From: JBKPRX01 sp046734795
Lineage (GTDB): Bacteria; Actinomycetota; Thermoleophilia; Gaiellales; Gaiellaceae
Direction: 5' to 3'
DNA length: 29,917 nt
Assembly: GCA_046734795.1 (NCBI GenBank)
Contig: JBKPRX010000120.1
Coordinates: 1 to 29,917, forward strand
Part shown: positions 7,076 to 16,869 of the stretch, piece by piece
Numbering within the stretch: position 1 is the stretch's first letter
Layout of the letters: every line of letters begins with the position of its first letter
Program-made: the position numbers and the translations under genes
Notes under the pieces: model-generated
The model's database searches: none
What the model was told of the DNA's origin: nothing
Seen by the model: only the letters and a program-made list of their open reading frames with translations

Positions 7076-8131
7076 GTGCGGATCGTTCTTGCGGACCCTT
7101 CGGCGTTCACACCGGATTACGACCACGAGCTCGCGGCCGCGCTCGCGCGCGCCGGCGCCGACGTCGAGCTCGTCACGTCGCGCTTCCGCTTCGGCGACGC
7201 TCCCGCTCCCGAGGGCTACGCGCGGAGCGAGCTGTTCTACCCCTTGTCCTCGCGGCTCTTCCGGCGGTCGAAGCTGCGGTTGCCGGTGAAGGCGGCCGAG
7301 CACGTGCCCGGTCTCGTTCGTCTCTCGCGTCGCGACGCAGACGTCGTGCACGTTCAATGGCTTGCCGTGCCCGAAGCCGACCTTCGGTTTCTCCGTCTCC
7401 GGGCGCCGTCGGTGTTCACGGCGCACGACCTGCTGCCGCGACGCACGGCTCACAAGCGCGACCTTTGGCGGAAGCTGCTCGCGAAGTTCGATCGCGTCGT
7501 CGTTCACAGCGAGCGCGGTCGCGACGAACTGGCGCAGCTCGTCGACCGCGAGCGGCTGCGCGTGATTCCGCATCCTGTGTTCGCAAGCGACCCGTCGCGC
7601 ACCGACGACGGTCGTACGCTCCTCTGCTTCGGCGTCATCCGTCCGTACAAGGGGCTCGACGACGCGATCGCCGCCGCGCGTCGCCTCGGCGACGTTCGCC
7701 TGCTCGTCGCCGGCGACCCGCTCGAGCCGGTCGAACGCTATCGCGCCGGCGCGAACGGACTCGACGTCGACTGGCGCCTCGGGTACCTGAGCCAGGCCGA
7801 ATCAGACCGCGCGTTCGGCGAGGCGACAGTCGCGCTCTTTCCGTACCGCCCCGAGCTCGACCAGAGTGGCGCGCTCCTGCGCTCGCTCGGCGCGGGCGTA
7901 CCGGCCGTCGCCTACGACGTCGGCGGGATCGCGGAGCCGATCCGCCGCTTCGGCGCGGGTCGCGTCGTCGCTCCCGGCGATGTCGCGGCGCTCGCCGAAG
8001 CCGCCCGCGAGCTGCTCGACGACGCAGACGCGCTCGCGGAAGCGCGCGCCGGCGCGCGGCGTGCGCGCGACGAGCTCACGTGGGATGCAGCCGCGACCGC
8101 CCATCTCGAGCTCTACCGGGAGCTTGTGTGA
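7076..8131 (+). CDS. GT4-like (GT-B fold) glycosyltransferase
   Basis: A 351-aa cytoplasmic glycosyltransferase with two Rossmann-like halves. The N-terminal half starts MRIVLADPS and carries a DVVHVQWLA strand (about 89-97). The C-terminal donor-binding half contains LCFGVIRPYKGLDDAI (about 183-198), VAGDP (211-215) and the segment 254-289 with PYRPELDQSG, LGAGVPAVAYDVGG and AEPI, equivalent to the EX7E region. GTG 7076 was chosen because MRIVLAD is the usual start of these proteins, TAGCCT lies 7 nt before it, and an earlier ATG would overlap the divergent gene. Its stop overlaps the next gene as GTGA. The sugar donor and acceptor are unknown. Confidence 0.9.
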   Translation: MRIVLADPSAFTPDYDHELAAALARAGADVELVTSRFRFGDAPAPEGYARSELFYPLSSRLFRRSKLRLPVKAAEHVPGLVRLSRRDADVVHVQWLAVPEADLRFLRLRAPSVFTAHDLLPRRTAHKRDLWRKLLAKFDRVVVHSERGRDELAQLVDRERLRVIPHPVFASDPSRTDDGRTLLCFGVIRPYKGLDDAIAAARRLGDVRLLVAGDPLEPVERYRAGANGLDVDWRLGYLSQAESDRAFGEATVALFPYRPELDQSGALLRSLGAGVPAVAYDVGGIAEPIRRFGAGRVVAPGDVAALAEAARELLDDADALAEARAGARRARDELTWDAAATAHLELYRELV

Positions 8132-8439
8132 TCCTTCGCCGCCCGTTTCGCGACGTGATCGACCGCCAGCTCGCGCTCTTCGCGGACGATCACGCCGGTT
8201 TGATCGAGAACGTGCGCGCGGCCGAGCGCGCGTACGACGACGCCGATCGCGATGAGGCGGAGGAACGATTCGGCGACTACTCCGATCTCGTCGAGACTGC
8301 CACCGAGGTGCTCGCCGACATTCGTGACCATTACGCAGTGCGACTTCCGGACGAGGCCGCAGAGCGCTATTGCGACGCGTTCAACCGCGCCGTGCTGAAA
8401 CGCTGGCCGCCATTCGCCCTGGAGCTGGAAAACCGGTGA
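8128..8439 (+). CDS. Small acidic protein of unknown function, coupled to the glycosyltransferase
   Basis: A 103-aa protein I do not recognise. It is soluble, has no signal peptide or membrane segment, and is mostly predicted helix with many Asp/Glu/Arg residues (for example ERAYDDADRDEAEERFGDY near residues 33-51), suggesting a helical bundle. Its GTG start overlaps the stop of the glycosyltransferase gene (GTGA), so it is very likely translated by coupling from the same mRNA. That points to a partner or accessory role for the glycosyltransferase, but this is inference from position only. It ends 1 bp before the stop of the convergent membrane-protein gene. Confidence 0.75.
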   Translation: MILRRPFRDVIDRQLALFADDHAGLIENVRAAERAYDDADRDEAEERFGDYSDLVETATEVLADIRDHYAVRLPDEAAERYCDAFNRAVLKRWPPFALELENR

Positions 8440-8440
8440 G

Positions 8441-8923
8441 CTAACCCAGGCCGGCCGCGAAGCCGCCGACGATGGCGCCGTACGCGAGATGGAGCACGAG
8501 GTTGACGACGACCGTGCGCTCGCCGTAGTTCGCGAGCAGGAACCCCGGCGGCTCGAGCAACGGCGTCTCGCGCGCGTCGGACCAGGCCGTCCCCATCCGC
8601 GGATGGATCGCTGGTAAGAGGACGTTGACCAGACCGCTGCCGGCGAACAGGCCGTGCACGGCGCCGAGACCGAGCCCGAAGAGCCATCCGGCTCGGTCGG
8701 TTGCGGCGAAGATCGCGTAATAGGCCAGCGCGAACAGGACGCCGTTCACGAAATGCAGTGCATAGCCGAGCACCACTGCGCGCCGCCGATCCTGCGAGAA
8801 GACGGTGCCGAGCAGCAACGGCAAGTCCATGCGCGTGAGACCGAACTCCTGCGCGCCGCGAAGACCAGTCGTCAGCACGACCGTGCCGATCACACCGCCT
8901 GCAACTGCACCCCAGATACTCAC
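8441..8923 (-). CDS. Small integral membrane protein, four predicted helices
   Basis: A 160-aa hydrophobic protein with four likely transmembrane helices (about 4-22, 50-73, 80-104 and 134-158), Gly-rich in the last. A loop between helices 3 and 4 carries HPRMGTAWSDARETPLLEPP. It resembles small uncharacterised actinobacterial membrane proteins, but no function can be named. It begins with GTG at 8923, which overlaps the stop codon of the GH15 gene (GTGA), so it is probably co-translated with that enzyme. Confidence 0.78.
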   Translation of the reverse strand: MSIWGAVAGGVIGTVVLTTGLRGAQEFGLTRMDLPLLLGTVFSQDRRRAVVLGYALHFVNGVLFALAYYAIFAATDRAGWLFGLGLGAVHGLFAGSGLVNVLLPAIHPRMGTAWSDARETPLLEPPGFLLANYGERTVVVNLVLHLAYGAIVGGFAAGLG

Positions 8924-10719
8924 GCGCGCCCTGCTTCGACGTCCGCGATCGTGATTGCTGCGTTCACGAGTGCGAGGTGGGTCAGCGCCTGTGGGAAGTT
9001 GCCGAGAAAATCGCGGGACGCGGGTTCGATCTCCTCCGAGTAGAGGCCGACGTCATTGGCGGAGCCGATCAGCTCCTCCATCAGTGCGCGCGCCTCGTCG
9101 AGGCGACCGGTCCGTGCGAGCGCGTCCACGAGCCAGAACGAGCAGGTGAGGAACGCGCCCTCGCCCGGGAGCAGTCCGTCTTCGCCGCGGTACCGGTAGA
9201 CGAAAGGACCGTCTCCGAGCTCGCGCCTGACCGCCTCGATCGTCCTGCGGATGCGCCCGATGTCGACGTCGACGTCGAGGATCGACAGCGTCAGCAGGCT
9301 CGCGTCGAGCTCCCGCTGATCCGTTGCGCGGACGTAGCTGTCGAGATCGTCGTCCCAGCCGTGCTCGTCGACGAAGGCACGGACATTGTCGGCTTCTGCC
9401 CTCCAGCGCGGCGCATGCCGCGCGGGGATCGCGCCGATCTCCGCGAGCCGAACCGCGCGATCGAGCGCAACCCAGCACAGCGCCTTCGACTGGATGAAAT
9501 GCGTCGTCGCGCTTCGCACCTCCCAGATACCCGCGTCGGGCTGACGCCAGATCTTCGCGACGTAGTCGGCGATGCGCGCGATCTCCTTGCCGGTATCGCT
9601 GTCGAGCGGTAAGCCGTGCTCGACATAGAGGCGAACGGCGTCGAGGAGATCCCCGTAGACGTCGAGCTGCACTTGATCGGCCGCGCCGTTGCCGAGCCGA
9701 ACCGGGCGCGAGCTGCGGTAGCCGTCGAGCTCATGCCGGTCCTGTTCTGACGCGTGGGCGCTTCCGTTGACGCGATACAGGATCTGCAGCCGCGGCTGCG
9801 TGATTCGCGAGGCGTGCATCAGCCACCAGAAGAACGCCTGCGCTTCGTCGGCGTAACCCAGACGCAGGAGCGCGTCGAGCGTCCAGCTCGCGTCTCGCAC
9901 CCACGTGAAGCGGTAGTCCCAATTCCGCTCGCCGCCGAGGCGTTCCGGAAGAGACGTCGTCGGCGCTGCGACGATCGCACCCGATGGGGCGAAGACAAGG
10001 AGCTTGAGCACGAGCGCGCTTCGCCCAACGGGTCCGCGCCAGCGCCCCTCGTAACGAGCGTCGGCGAGCCACTGTGGCCAGAACTCTCGCGTCCGTTGCA
10101 GGCGCTCCTCGACAGCGCGGCGGCTCGAGAACACCATCGGCTCTCGGTCTGCAACTGCGACCTGCAGCAACGCCGTCTCGTTGGCTCCGATTTCGAACTC
10201 TCCGGTCGCTGTGCCGTTTTCGACCGCCGGCTCGCCCGCGTCCCAGAGTCCAAGGGACACGGCAGTCGTTCCCGCAGCAGCGAACGGGTGCCCGTGCCGC
10301 AGCGTGACCGCGGCCGCTCGCGCGCCGAGATCGAAGCGCGGCTCGAATCGCCAGCGGAGGTCGACCGTACCCGCGATGCCCTCGACCTTCCGCACGAGCT
10401 CGCGCTGCGGCGTGAGCAGCTTGTCGTCGGTCAGCGTCATGGCGTCGATGACGCGGGCGACGCCGTTCGACGTGCGAAACGTCGTCTCGAGCACGTTCGA
10501 ATCGTCCTCGTAACGCCGTTCGACCTCGTACGGCGCCACGGGTTCCAGCCGAAAGGAGCCGCCACGTCGAGCGTCGAGGATGCGCCCGAACACCGGACGC
10601 GAGTCGATGTCGGGGACGCAGAGCCAGTCGATCGAACCATCGCGCGCCACGAGCGCGCAGGTGCGGCCGTCGCCGATCAGCGCATAGTCGCGGATTGGCG
10701 CGTAGTCGTCTATCCGCAT
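8920..10719 (-). CDS. GH15-family glycoside hydrolase (trehalase/glucoamylase-like), copy 1
   Basis: A 599-aa cytoplasmic glycosidase of family GH15. The N-terminal beta-rich domain begins with the typical IRDYALIGDGRT and RDGSIDWLCVP (27-36). The (alpha/alpha)6 catalytic domain carries APTTSLPERLGGERNWDYRF (253-272, the family signature), PDAGIWEVR with the likely general acid Glu400, and GLYSEEIEP with the likely general base at Glu562/563. The set is complete, so it should be active. Bacterial intracellular GH15 enzymes of this size cleave trehalose or alpha-glucans; which one cannot be told here. ATG 10719 follows TAATCT by 5 nt, suggesting a leaderless mRNA. It is divergent from a second GH15 gene and coupled to the small membrane-protein gene. 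Confidence 0.92.
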   Translation of the reverse strand: MRIDDYAPIRDYALIGDGRTCALVARDGSIDWLCVPDIDSRPVFGRILDARRGGSFRLEPVAPYEVERRYEDDSNVLETTFRTSNGVARVIDAMTLTDDKLLTPQRELVRKVEGIAGTVDLRWRFEPRFDLGARAAAVTLRHGHPFAAAGTTAVSLGLWDAGEPAVENGTATGEFEIGANETALLQVAVADREPMVFSSRRAVEERLQRTREFWPQWLADARYEGRWRGPVGRSALVLKLLVFAPSGAIVAAPTTSLPERLGGERNWDYRFTWVRDASWTLDALLRLGYADEAQAFFWWLMHASRITQPRLQILYRVNGSAHASEQDRHELDGYRSSRPVRLGNGAADQVQLDVYGDLLDAVRLYVEHGLPLDSDTGKEIARIADYVAKIWRQPDAGIWEVRSATTHFIQSKALCWVALDRAVRLAEIGAIPARHAPRWRAEADNVRAFVDEHGWDDDLDSYVRATDQRELDASLLTLSILDVDVDIGRIRRTIEAVRRELGDGPFVYRYRGEDGLLPGEGAFLTCSFWLVDALARTGRLDEARALMEELIGSANDVGLYSEEIEPASRDFLGNFPQALTHLALVNAAITIADVEAGRA

Positions 10720-10724
10720 GCGCG

Positions 10725-10730
10725 AGATTA
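10725..10730 (-). promoter_or_regulatory. Candidate -10 box (TAATCT) of GH15 copy 1
   Basis: TAATCT on the minus strand ends 5 nt before ATG 10719, in the leaderless geometry repeated across the window. No Shine-Dalgarno sequence is present. No -35 consensus is clear. Confidence 0.4.
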
Positions 10731-10786
10731 TTGGGGCCGCAGCGAAAGCGAAACACGCTGTAGGTTCGCGGTAGTGATCGCGCCCC

Positions 10787-10799
10787 GACTCGCCGAGTC
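10787..10799. repeat. 13-bp inverted repeat before GH15 copy 2
   Basis: Arms GACTCG and CGAGTC flank a single C, ending 6 nt before ATG 10806. It lies in the 86-bp gap between the two divergent GH15 genes. It could be an operator or a small hairpin over the start region of the second gene; either is a guess. Confidence 0.3.
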
Positions 10800-10805
10800 C
10801 TGACA

Positions 10806-12595
<1,790 letters not shown>

Positions 12596-12599
<4 letters not shown>

Positions 12600-15500
12600 C
12601 GGTGGCCAAAGTGGTGTGCGCTCGGCAGTGATCCGTGGACGTCTGCGCCGCCCGCGATTTGGCGCGCAAGCGGGCCGAGGCTCTCGAAGCTCTTGACGAC
12701 GACGTTGCGGTTTCGGTCGTAGAGCTCGTAGCGGCCGCTTGCGCGGAGGAGCGGCTCGCCGCGGACGAGCGCGCGGTAGCGGTCGTACACCTGCGGCGCG
12801 ACGATGAGGTTCACCTGGCCGTGCTCGTCCTCGAGCAGCATGAAGACGACGCCGTTCGCGGTTGCCGGCCGCTGGCGTGCGACGACCATCCCGGCGAAGC
12901 TCACGCGCGAGCCGTGCGGTTGCGTCTCCAGCTCGACGCTCGTCAGCGTTCGTGGCGGCAGATGCGAACGCAGAAGCTCGAGCGGATGAACGCCGACGGA
13001 CACGCTCGTCGTTCGGTAGTCGGCGAGCATCAGCTCCCACACCGTCGGCTTGGGCAGCTCCGGCGTTGCGGCTGTTGGATCGAGCGGTAGCGCGAGCTGG
13101 CGTTCCTCGCCGCCCGAGCCCGGAACGGAGCGCGAGCGCGGCACAAAGCCGAGCTGCCACAGGAGCTCGCGCCGCGCAAGTCCGAAGCAGTCGCAGGCGC
13201 CCGACTCGACGAGTGTCTTGAGCGCGTTCTCTGAAAGCTGCGTCCGCTGCGCGAGCTCACGCACCGATCGGAACGGTTGCTCCGCGACGACAGCCTTCGC
13301 ATCGTCTTCGCTCACGCCACTGACGAAGCTCAAGCCGATGCGAACCTTGCCGTCTTGCACCATGCACTTCGCCGCGCTCGCGTTCACGTCGGGCGGCAAC
13401 GTCTCCACCCCACGCCGTTGCGCATCGCGAACGAGTGACGCCGGTGGATAGAAGCCCATCGGCTGCGCGTTCATGAGTGCTGCGAGGAACTCCGCCGCGT
13501 AGTGATGGCGAAGCCACGCAGACTGATACGCAAGCAGCCCGAACGCAGCTGCATGCGACTTCGGGAAGCCGAAGCCACTGAAGCCGACGAGCTTGTCGTA
13601 GACGAGGTTCGCCGTCTCGGCATCGACGTCGTTTCCGTGCGCGCCCTCGACGAACCGCTCGCGATACGCCTCGAGCGCGTCGTGCGAGCGCTTGCGGCTC
13701 ATCGCGCGACGCAGTCCTTCCGCTTCGCCGGCGGTGAAGCCGGAGAGCGCCATCGCAACCTCGAGCACCTGATCCTGGAAGACGACGACGCCGAGCGTCG
13801 AGCGCAGGCACTCGCGCAGCAGCGGATGGTCGACCGGCGGCTCGAAGTCGGGGTCCTCGCGCTTTCGTTGGCGATGGTCGATGTAGGGGTGCACGGCTTT
13901 CCCCTGGATCGGGCCAGGTCGAACGAGCGCGACCTGCACCGTGAGGTCGTCGAGATTCTCCGGCCGCGTCCGCAAGAGGCTCTGCATCTGCGCGCGGCTC
14001 TCGATCTGGAAGTCGCCGACCGTGTCGGCGCGCTGGATGTCGTCGTACACCGCAGGATCGTCTAGCGGGATGCGTGAGAGGTCGATCGTCTTGCCGCGCA
14101 CGCGCGCGATCTCGTCGACGCATTCCTCGACCGCCGACAGCATCCCGAGTCCGAGCAGGTCGATTTTCAGAAACCCCGCGTCTGCGCACGAGTCCTTGTC
14201 CCACTGCACCATCTGCCGGCCGGCCATCGCGCACGGCTGCACCGGCACGAGCTCGACGAGCGGCCGCGTCGAGATCACCATGCCGCCCGGGTGTTGCGAG
14301 ATGTGGCGCGGCAGGCCTGCGATCTCGCGACACAGCTCCGCGAATGCGCGCCAGCGCGGCGAAAGACGCTTGCGCTCTGCGTCAGGAAGGAGCTCGAGCT
14401 CGTCGGCGACGCGCTTTGCGTTCCAGCCGTCGGTGATTCGCGCGAGCCGCTCGAGCTCTGCGTGCGGTAGGCCGAGCGCTTTACCGACGTCGCGGATCGC
14501 GCCGCGCGAGCGATACGTCGCGAAGCTCGCGACGAGCGCTGCGTGCTCGCGGCCGTATTTCTCGGTGACGGCGACGATCAGCTTCTCGCGGATGTCGCGC
14601 GGAAAGTCGAGGTCGATGTCCGGCACCGCCTTCAGCTCGGGGTTCAGGAACCGGCCGAGCGAGAGGTCGTTCTGCACCGGGTCGACATGCGAAAGGCCCG
14701 TGAGGTAGCAGACGAGCGAGCCGACAGACGAGCCGCGACCGCGGCCAGGCGGCAGCACGTGCCGTATCGATCCGGGCCCGCGGACCTCGAGCGCGCACTC
14801 GCGAGCGAGCTCGAGCACTTCCCAATGGAGGAGGAAGAACCCTGCGAGGCCGAGCTCCATGATCAGCGCGAGCTCTTCGTCGAGCCGCGCTCGCGCCTGC
14901 ATGCGTAGGCGCGACTTCGCACGTGCGTACCGCTCGTCGAACGAGGCGTTGCAGATGCGTGCGAGCTGCACGATCGCCGGATCCGCGCCGTCGGAGAAGT
15001 CTGGATAGCTGTAGCCGAGCTCTTCAGTCAGGTCGAACTCGAGCCGTCGCGCGAGCTCGACGGTGCGCGCGGCCGCATCGGCGTCGTCGGGAAAGCGCGC
15101 AGCCGCGTCGTGGGGCGCGAGCAGCACGCACTCGTGGTTGCCACGCCGTTCGCGTTCGCACGCTTCGAGCGCCGTGTTGCACCGGATCGCGACGAGCGCA
15201 TCCTGAAGCTGCGCGCGGCGCGGATGGTGTGCGTGCACGTCGCCGGTCGCGATCGTCTCGACGTGCAGCGTCTCGGCGAGATCGAGGAGGAGCGCGCGGC
15301 GGCGCACATCGCCACGCTCGTACGGACGCTGCAGCTCGACGAAGAAACGGTCGCGGCCGAATGCGCGTGCGAGTCGCGCTGCGGCGTTCGGGTTGCGAAG
15401 CGCGAGGCCGTCGCGCGCACAACCGGAGAGGCAGACGAGGCCGGCGTTCAGCTCTTCGAGGCGCGACTGGTCGAGCTTCGGCGGCAAGGGCACGTCTTCG

Positions 15501-15811
15501 CGACCAGGCAAACGCGTTTCCTTGTGCGCCTCGGTGAGCAGGCGGCAGAGATTCGCGTACCCCGCCGCGCTCTCGACGAGCAGCGTGACGTGCGAGCCGT
15601 CGGCGAGCGTGACCTCGGCGCCGGTGATCGGCCGCACGCCGAAGTGCTTCGCCGCGTGTGCGAACTCGAGCGAGCCGTAGACGCCGTCGTGGTCGGTGAG
15701 CGCGAGCGCCTCGTAGCCGAGCTCGGCCGCGCGCGCGGCGAGCTCCTCGGGTTGAGATGCGCCGTCGAGGAAAGAGAATGCAGAGTGGCAATGCAGCTCG
15801 ACGTATCCCAA
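12596..15811 (-). CDS. dnaE2: Error-prone DNA polymerase III alpha-type subunit DnaE2
   Basis: A 1071-aa C-family polymerase, the length typical of DnaE2 (shorter than replicative DnaE). It extends DNA past lesions as part of the ImuB-dependent mutasome. The N-terminal PHP domain starts ELHCHSAFSFLDGAS (His7, His9). The catalytic palm carries PDIDLDFPRD with Asp400 and Asp402, and Asp622 before the VALVRPGPI segment as the third acidic residue. HhH motifs follow, and a C-terminal OB-fold includes VSFAGMVVARQRP and a LLEDEHGQVNLIV strand. The start is TTG 15811 with a strong AGGAGG 5 nt upstream. I see no LexA box immediately upstream. Its 5' end overlaps that of the opposite-strand cupin gene by 21 bp. 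Confidence 0.95.
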
Positions 15812-16585
15812 GGCGTCCTCCTAGGGCCTGGCGAGGGCGAGACGATCAGCGACCGCGACGCTCGCACCGTGTTGCTGCTTTGTGCGCATCCGCTCCTCGA
15901 CGTGACCTGGTCGCGCTACGAGGACGGCGAGGAAGGGCCGGACCCGCACGTGCACCGCGAGCACGTCGACTCGTTCTTCGTACTCGAAGGCGAGCTCTCG
16001 TTCGGCGTCGGCCCGGAGGTCGACCGGTTCATCGCCGGCCCCGGCACGTGGATCTCGGTGCCGCCGAACGTTGTGCACACGTTTCGGAACGTGAGCGGCG
16101 CGACGGCGACGTTCCTCAACTTCCACGCGCCGAGCGGCGGCTTCGCCGGCTACATGCGCGCCGCGCGCGACGGGCACGGACGCGAATTCGAGTGGGACAA
16201 CTTCGATCCGCCCGCCGACGGCGGTCGGCCGGTGAGCGAAGCGATCGTCAATGCCGACGGCGAGGGCGAGCTCATGGACCACGGCCAGAGCCGGCTCCTC
16301 GTCAAAGCGGAGCTGCCGCAGCTCTCGGCGTTCGAGTCGTCGTTTGCCTTCGGCTGGGAGGGCGTCGACCCGCACGTGCACCGCGACCACGTCGACTCGT
16401 TCTTCGTCCTCGGCGGCAACGGCGAGTTCCTGCAGGGCGAGACGCGCACGCGTGGCGGCGTCGGCACGTTCGCCGCGATCCCGCCGGGAATCACGCACGG
16501 GTTCGGGAACCTCGGGCCGGACACGCTGCGCGTCCTCAACGTGCACGCACCCGACGCGGGCACCGCGGCGAACTTCCGCGGCTAA
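15791..16585 (+). CDS. Bicupin-domain protein
   Basis: A 264-aa cytoplasmic protein of two cupin barrels. Domain 1 has metal-site motif PHVHREHVDSFFVLEG (His53, His55) and PPNVVHTF (His96); domain 2 repeats PHVHRDHVDSFFVLGG (His195, His197) and PPGITHGF (His236). Both barrels keep the His ligands, so two metal sites are likely. Cupins of this kind include dioxygenases, isomerases and sugar-binding proteins; the reaction is unknown. ATG 15791 is chosen because MQLDVSQGVLLGPGEGE leads directly into the first barrel; the start lies inside the dnaE2 gene on the other strand. It stands between dnaE2 and imuB, but nothing links cupins to lesion bypass. Confidence 0.88.
   Translation: MQLDVSQGVLLGPGEGETISDRDARTVLLLCAHPLLDVTWSRYEDGEEGPDPHVHREHVDSFFVLEGELSFGVGPEVDRFIAGPGTWISVPPNVVHTFRNVSGATATFLNFHAPSGGFAGYMRAARDGHGREFEWDNFDPPADGGRPVSEAIVNADGEGELMDHGQSRLLVKAELPQLSAFESSFAFGWEGVDPHVHRDHVDSFFVLGGNGEFLQGETRTRGGVGTFAAIPPGITHGFGNLGPDTLRVLNVHAPDAGTAANFRG
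15817..15822 (-). promoter_or_regulatory. Ribosome-binding site of dnaE2
   Basis: AGGAGG on the minus strand, 5 nt before TTG 15811. It fixes the unusual TTG as the start of dnaE2. Confidence 0.75.
15941..15986 (+). repeat. Direct repeat within the bicupin gene, copy 1
   Basis: These 46 bp recur at 16367-16412 with only two mismatches. They encode the first metal-binding motif of cupin domain 1. Confidence 0.75.
16367..16412 (+). repeat. Direct repeat within the bicupin gene, copy 2
   Basis: Second copy of the 46-bp segment at 15941-15986, encoding the matching motif of cupin domain 2. The two mismatches change Glu to Asp at one position and are silent at the other. Confidence 0.75.
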
Positions 16586-16590
16586 GCGCT

Positions 16591-16869
16591 TTACGCGCCG
16601 CGCTGACTGAACCAGCAGCTTCGCTCCTCGTCGCGGTAGACGACGGTGTTCTCGCCGCTTTCGAGCACGACTTCGAAGTAGCGGCGGTTGACAGGCTCTT
16701 CGGTCCACCAGCGGTCGAGGACGCGCCACTCTTCGCGGACGACCACGACTCCTTGGTGGTTCACCTGAGCAGGCGTTCCGTCGAGATGCGCTTCGACATG
16801 CGCGAGGCGCGGCTCGTTTATTCGTCCCGCGGCACGAACAGCGCGCGGGTTTCCGGGATGCGCGACCAT
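16591..16869 (-). CDS. DUF6504-like small protein downstream of imuB
   Basis: A 92-aa soluble protein. The core (EPRLAHVEAHLDGTPAQV, then a VVREEWRVLDRWW segment, then NRRYFEVVLESGENTVVYRD and a final CWFSQRG) looks like the small DUF6504 proteins encoded next to imuB/dnaE2 in actinobacteria; this is recognition from memory, not a search. The function is unknown, and context suggests a link to translesion synthesis. ATG 16869 lies 51 nt inside the 3' end of imuB and has GGAGGT at 6 nt, an ideal spacing. No ATG, GTG or TTG occurs between there and the conserved core. The gene ends 5 bp from the stop of the convergent cupin gene. Confidence 0.75.
   Translation of the reverse strand: MVAHPGNPRAVRAAGRINEPRLAHVEAHLDGTPAQVNHQGVVVVREEWRVLDRWWTEEPVNRRYFEVVLESGENTVVYRDEERSCWFSQRGA

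Noticed and set aside
7057..7110. Longer endonuclease start at GTG 7110 and longer glycosyltransferase start at ATG 7037
   Set aside because: Each would overlap the other gene's coding region and adds residues outside the conserved folds. The paired GTG codons at 7056 and 7076 fit both proteins.
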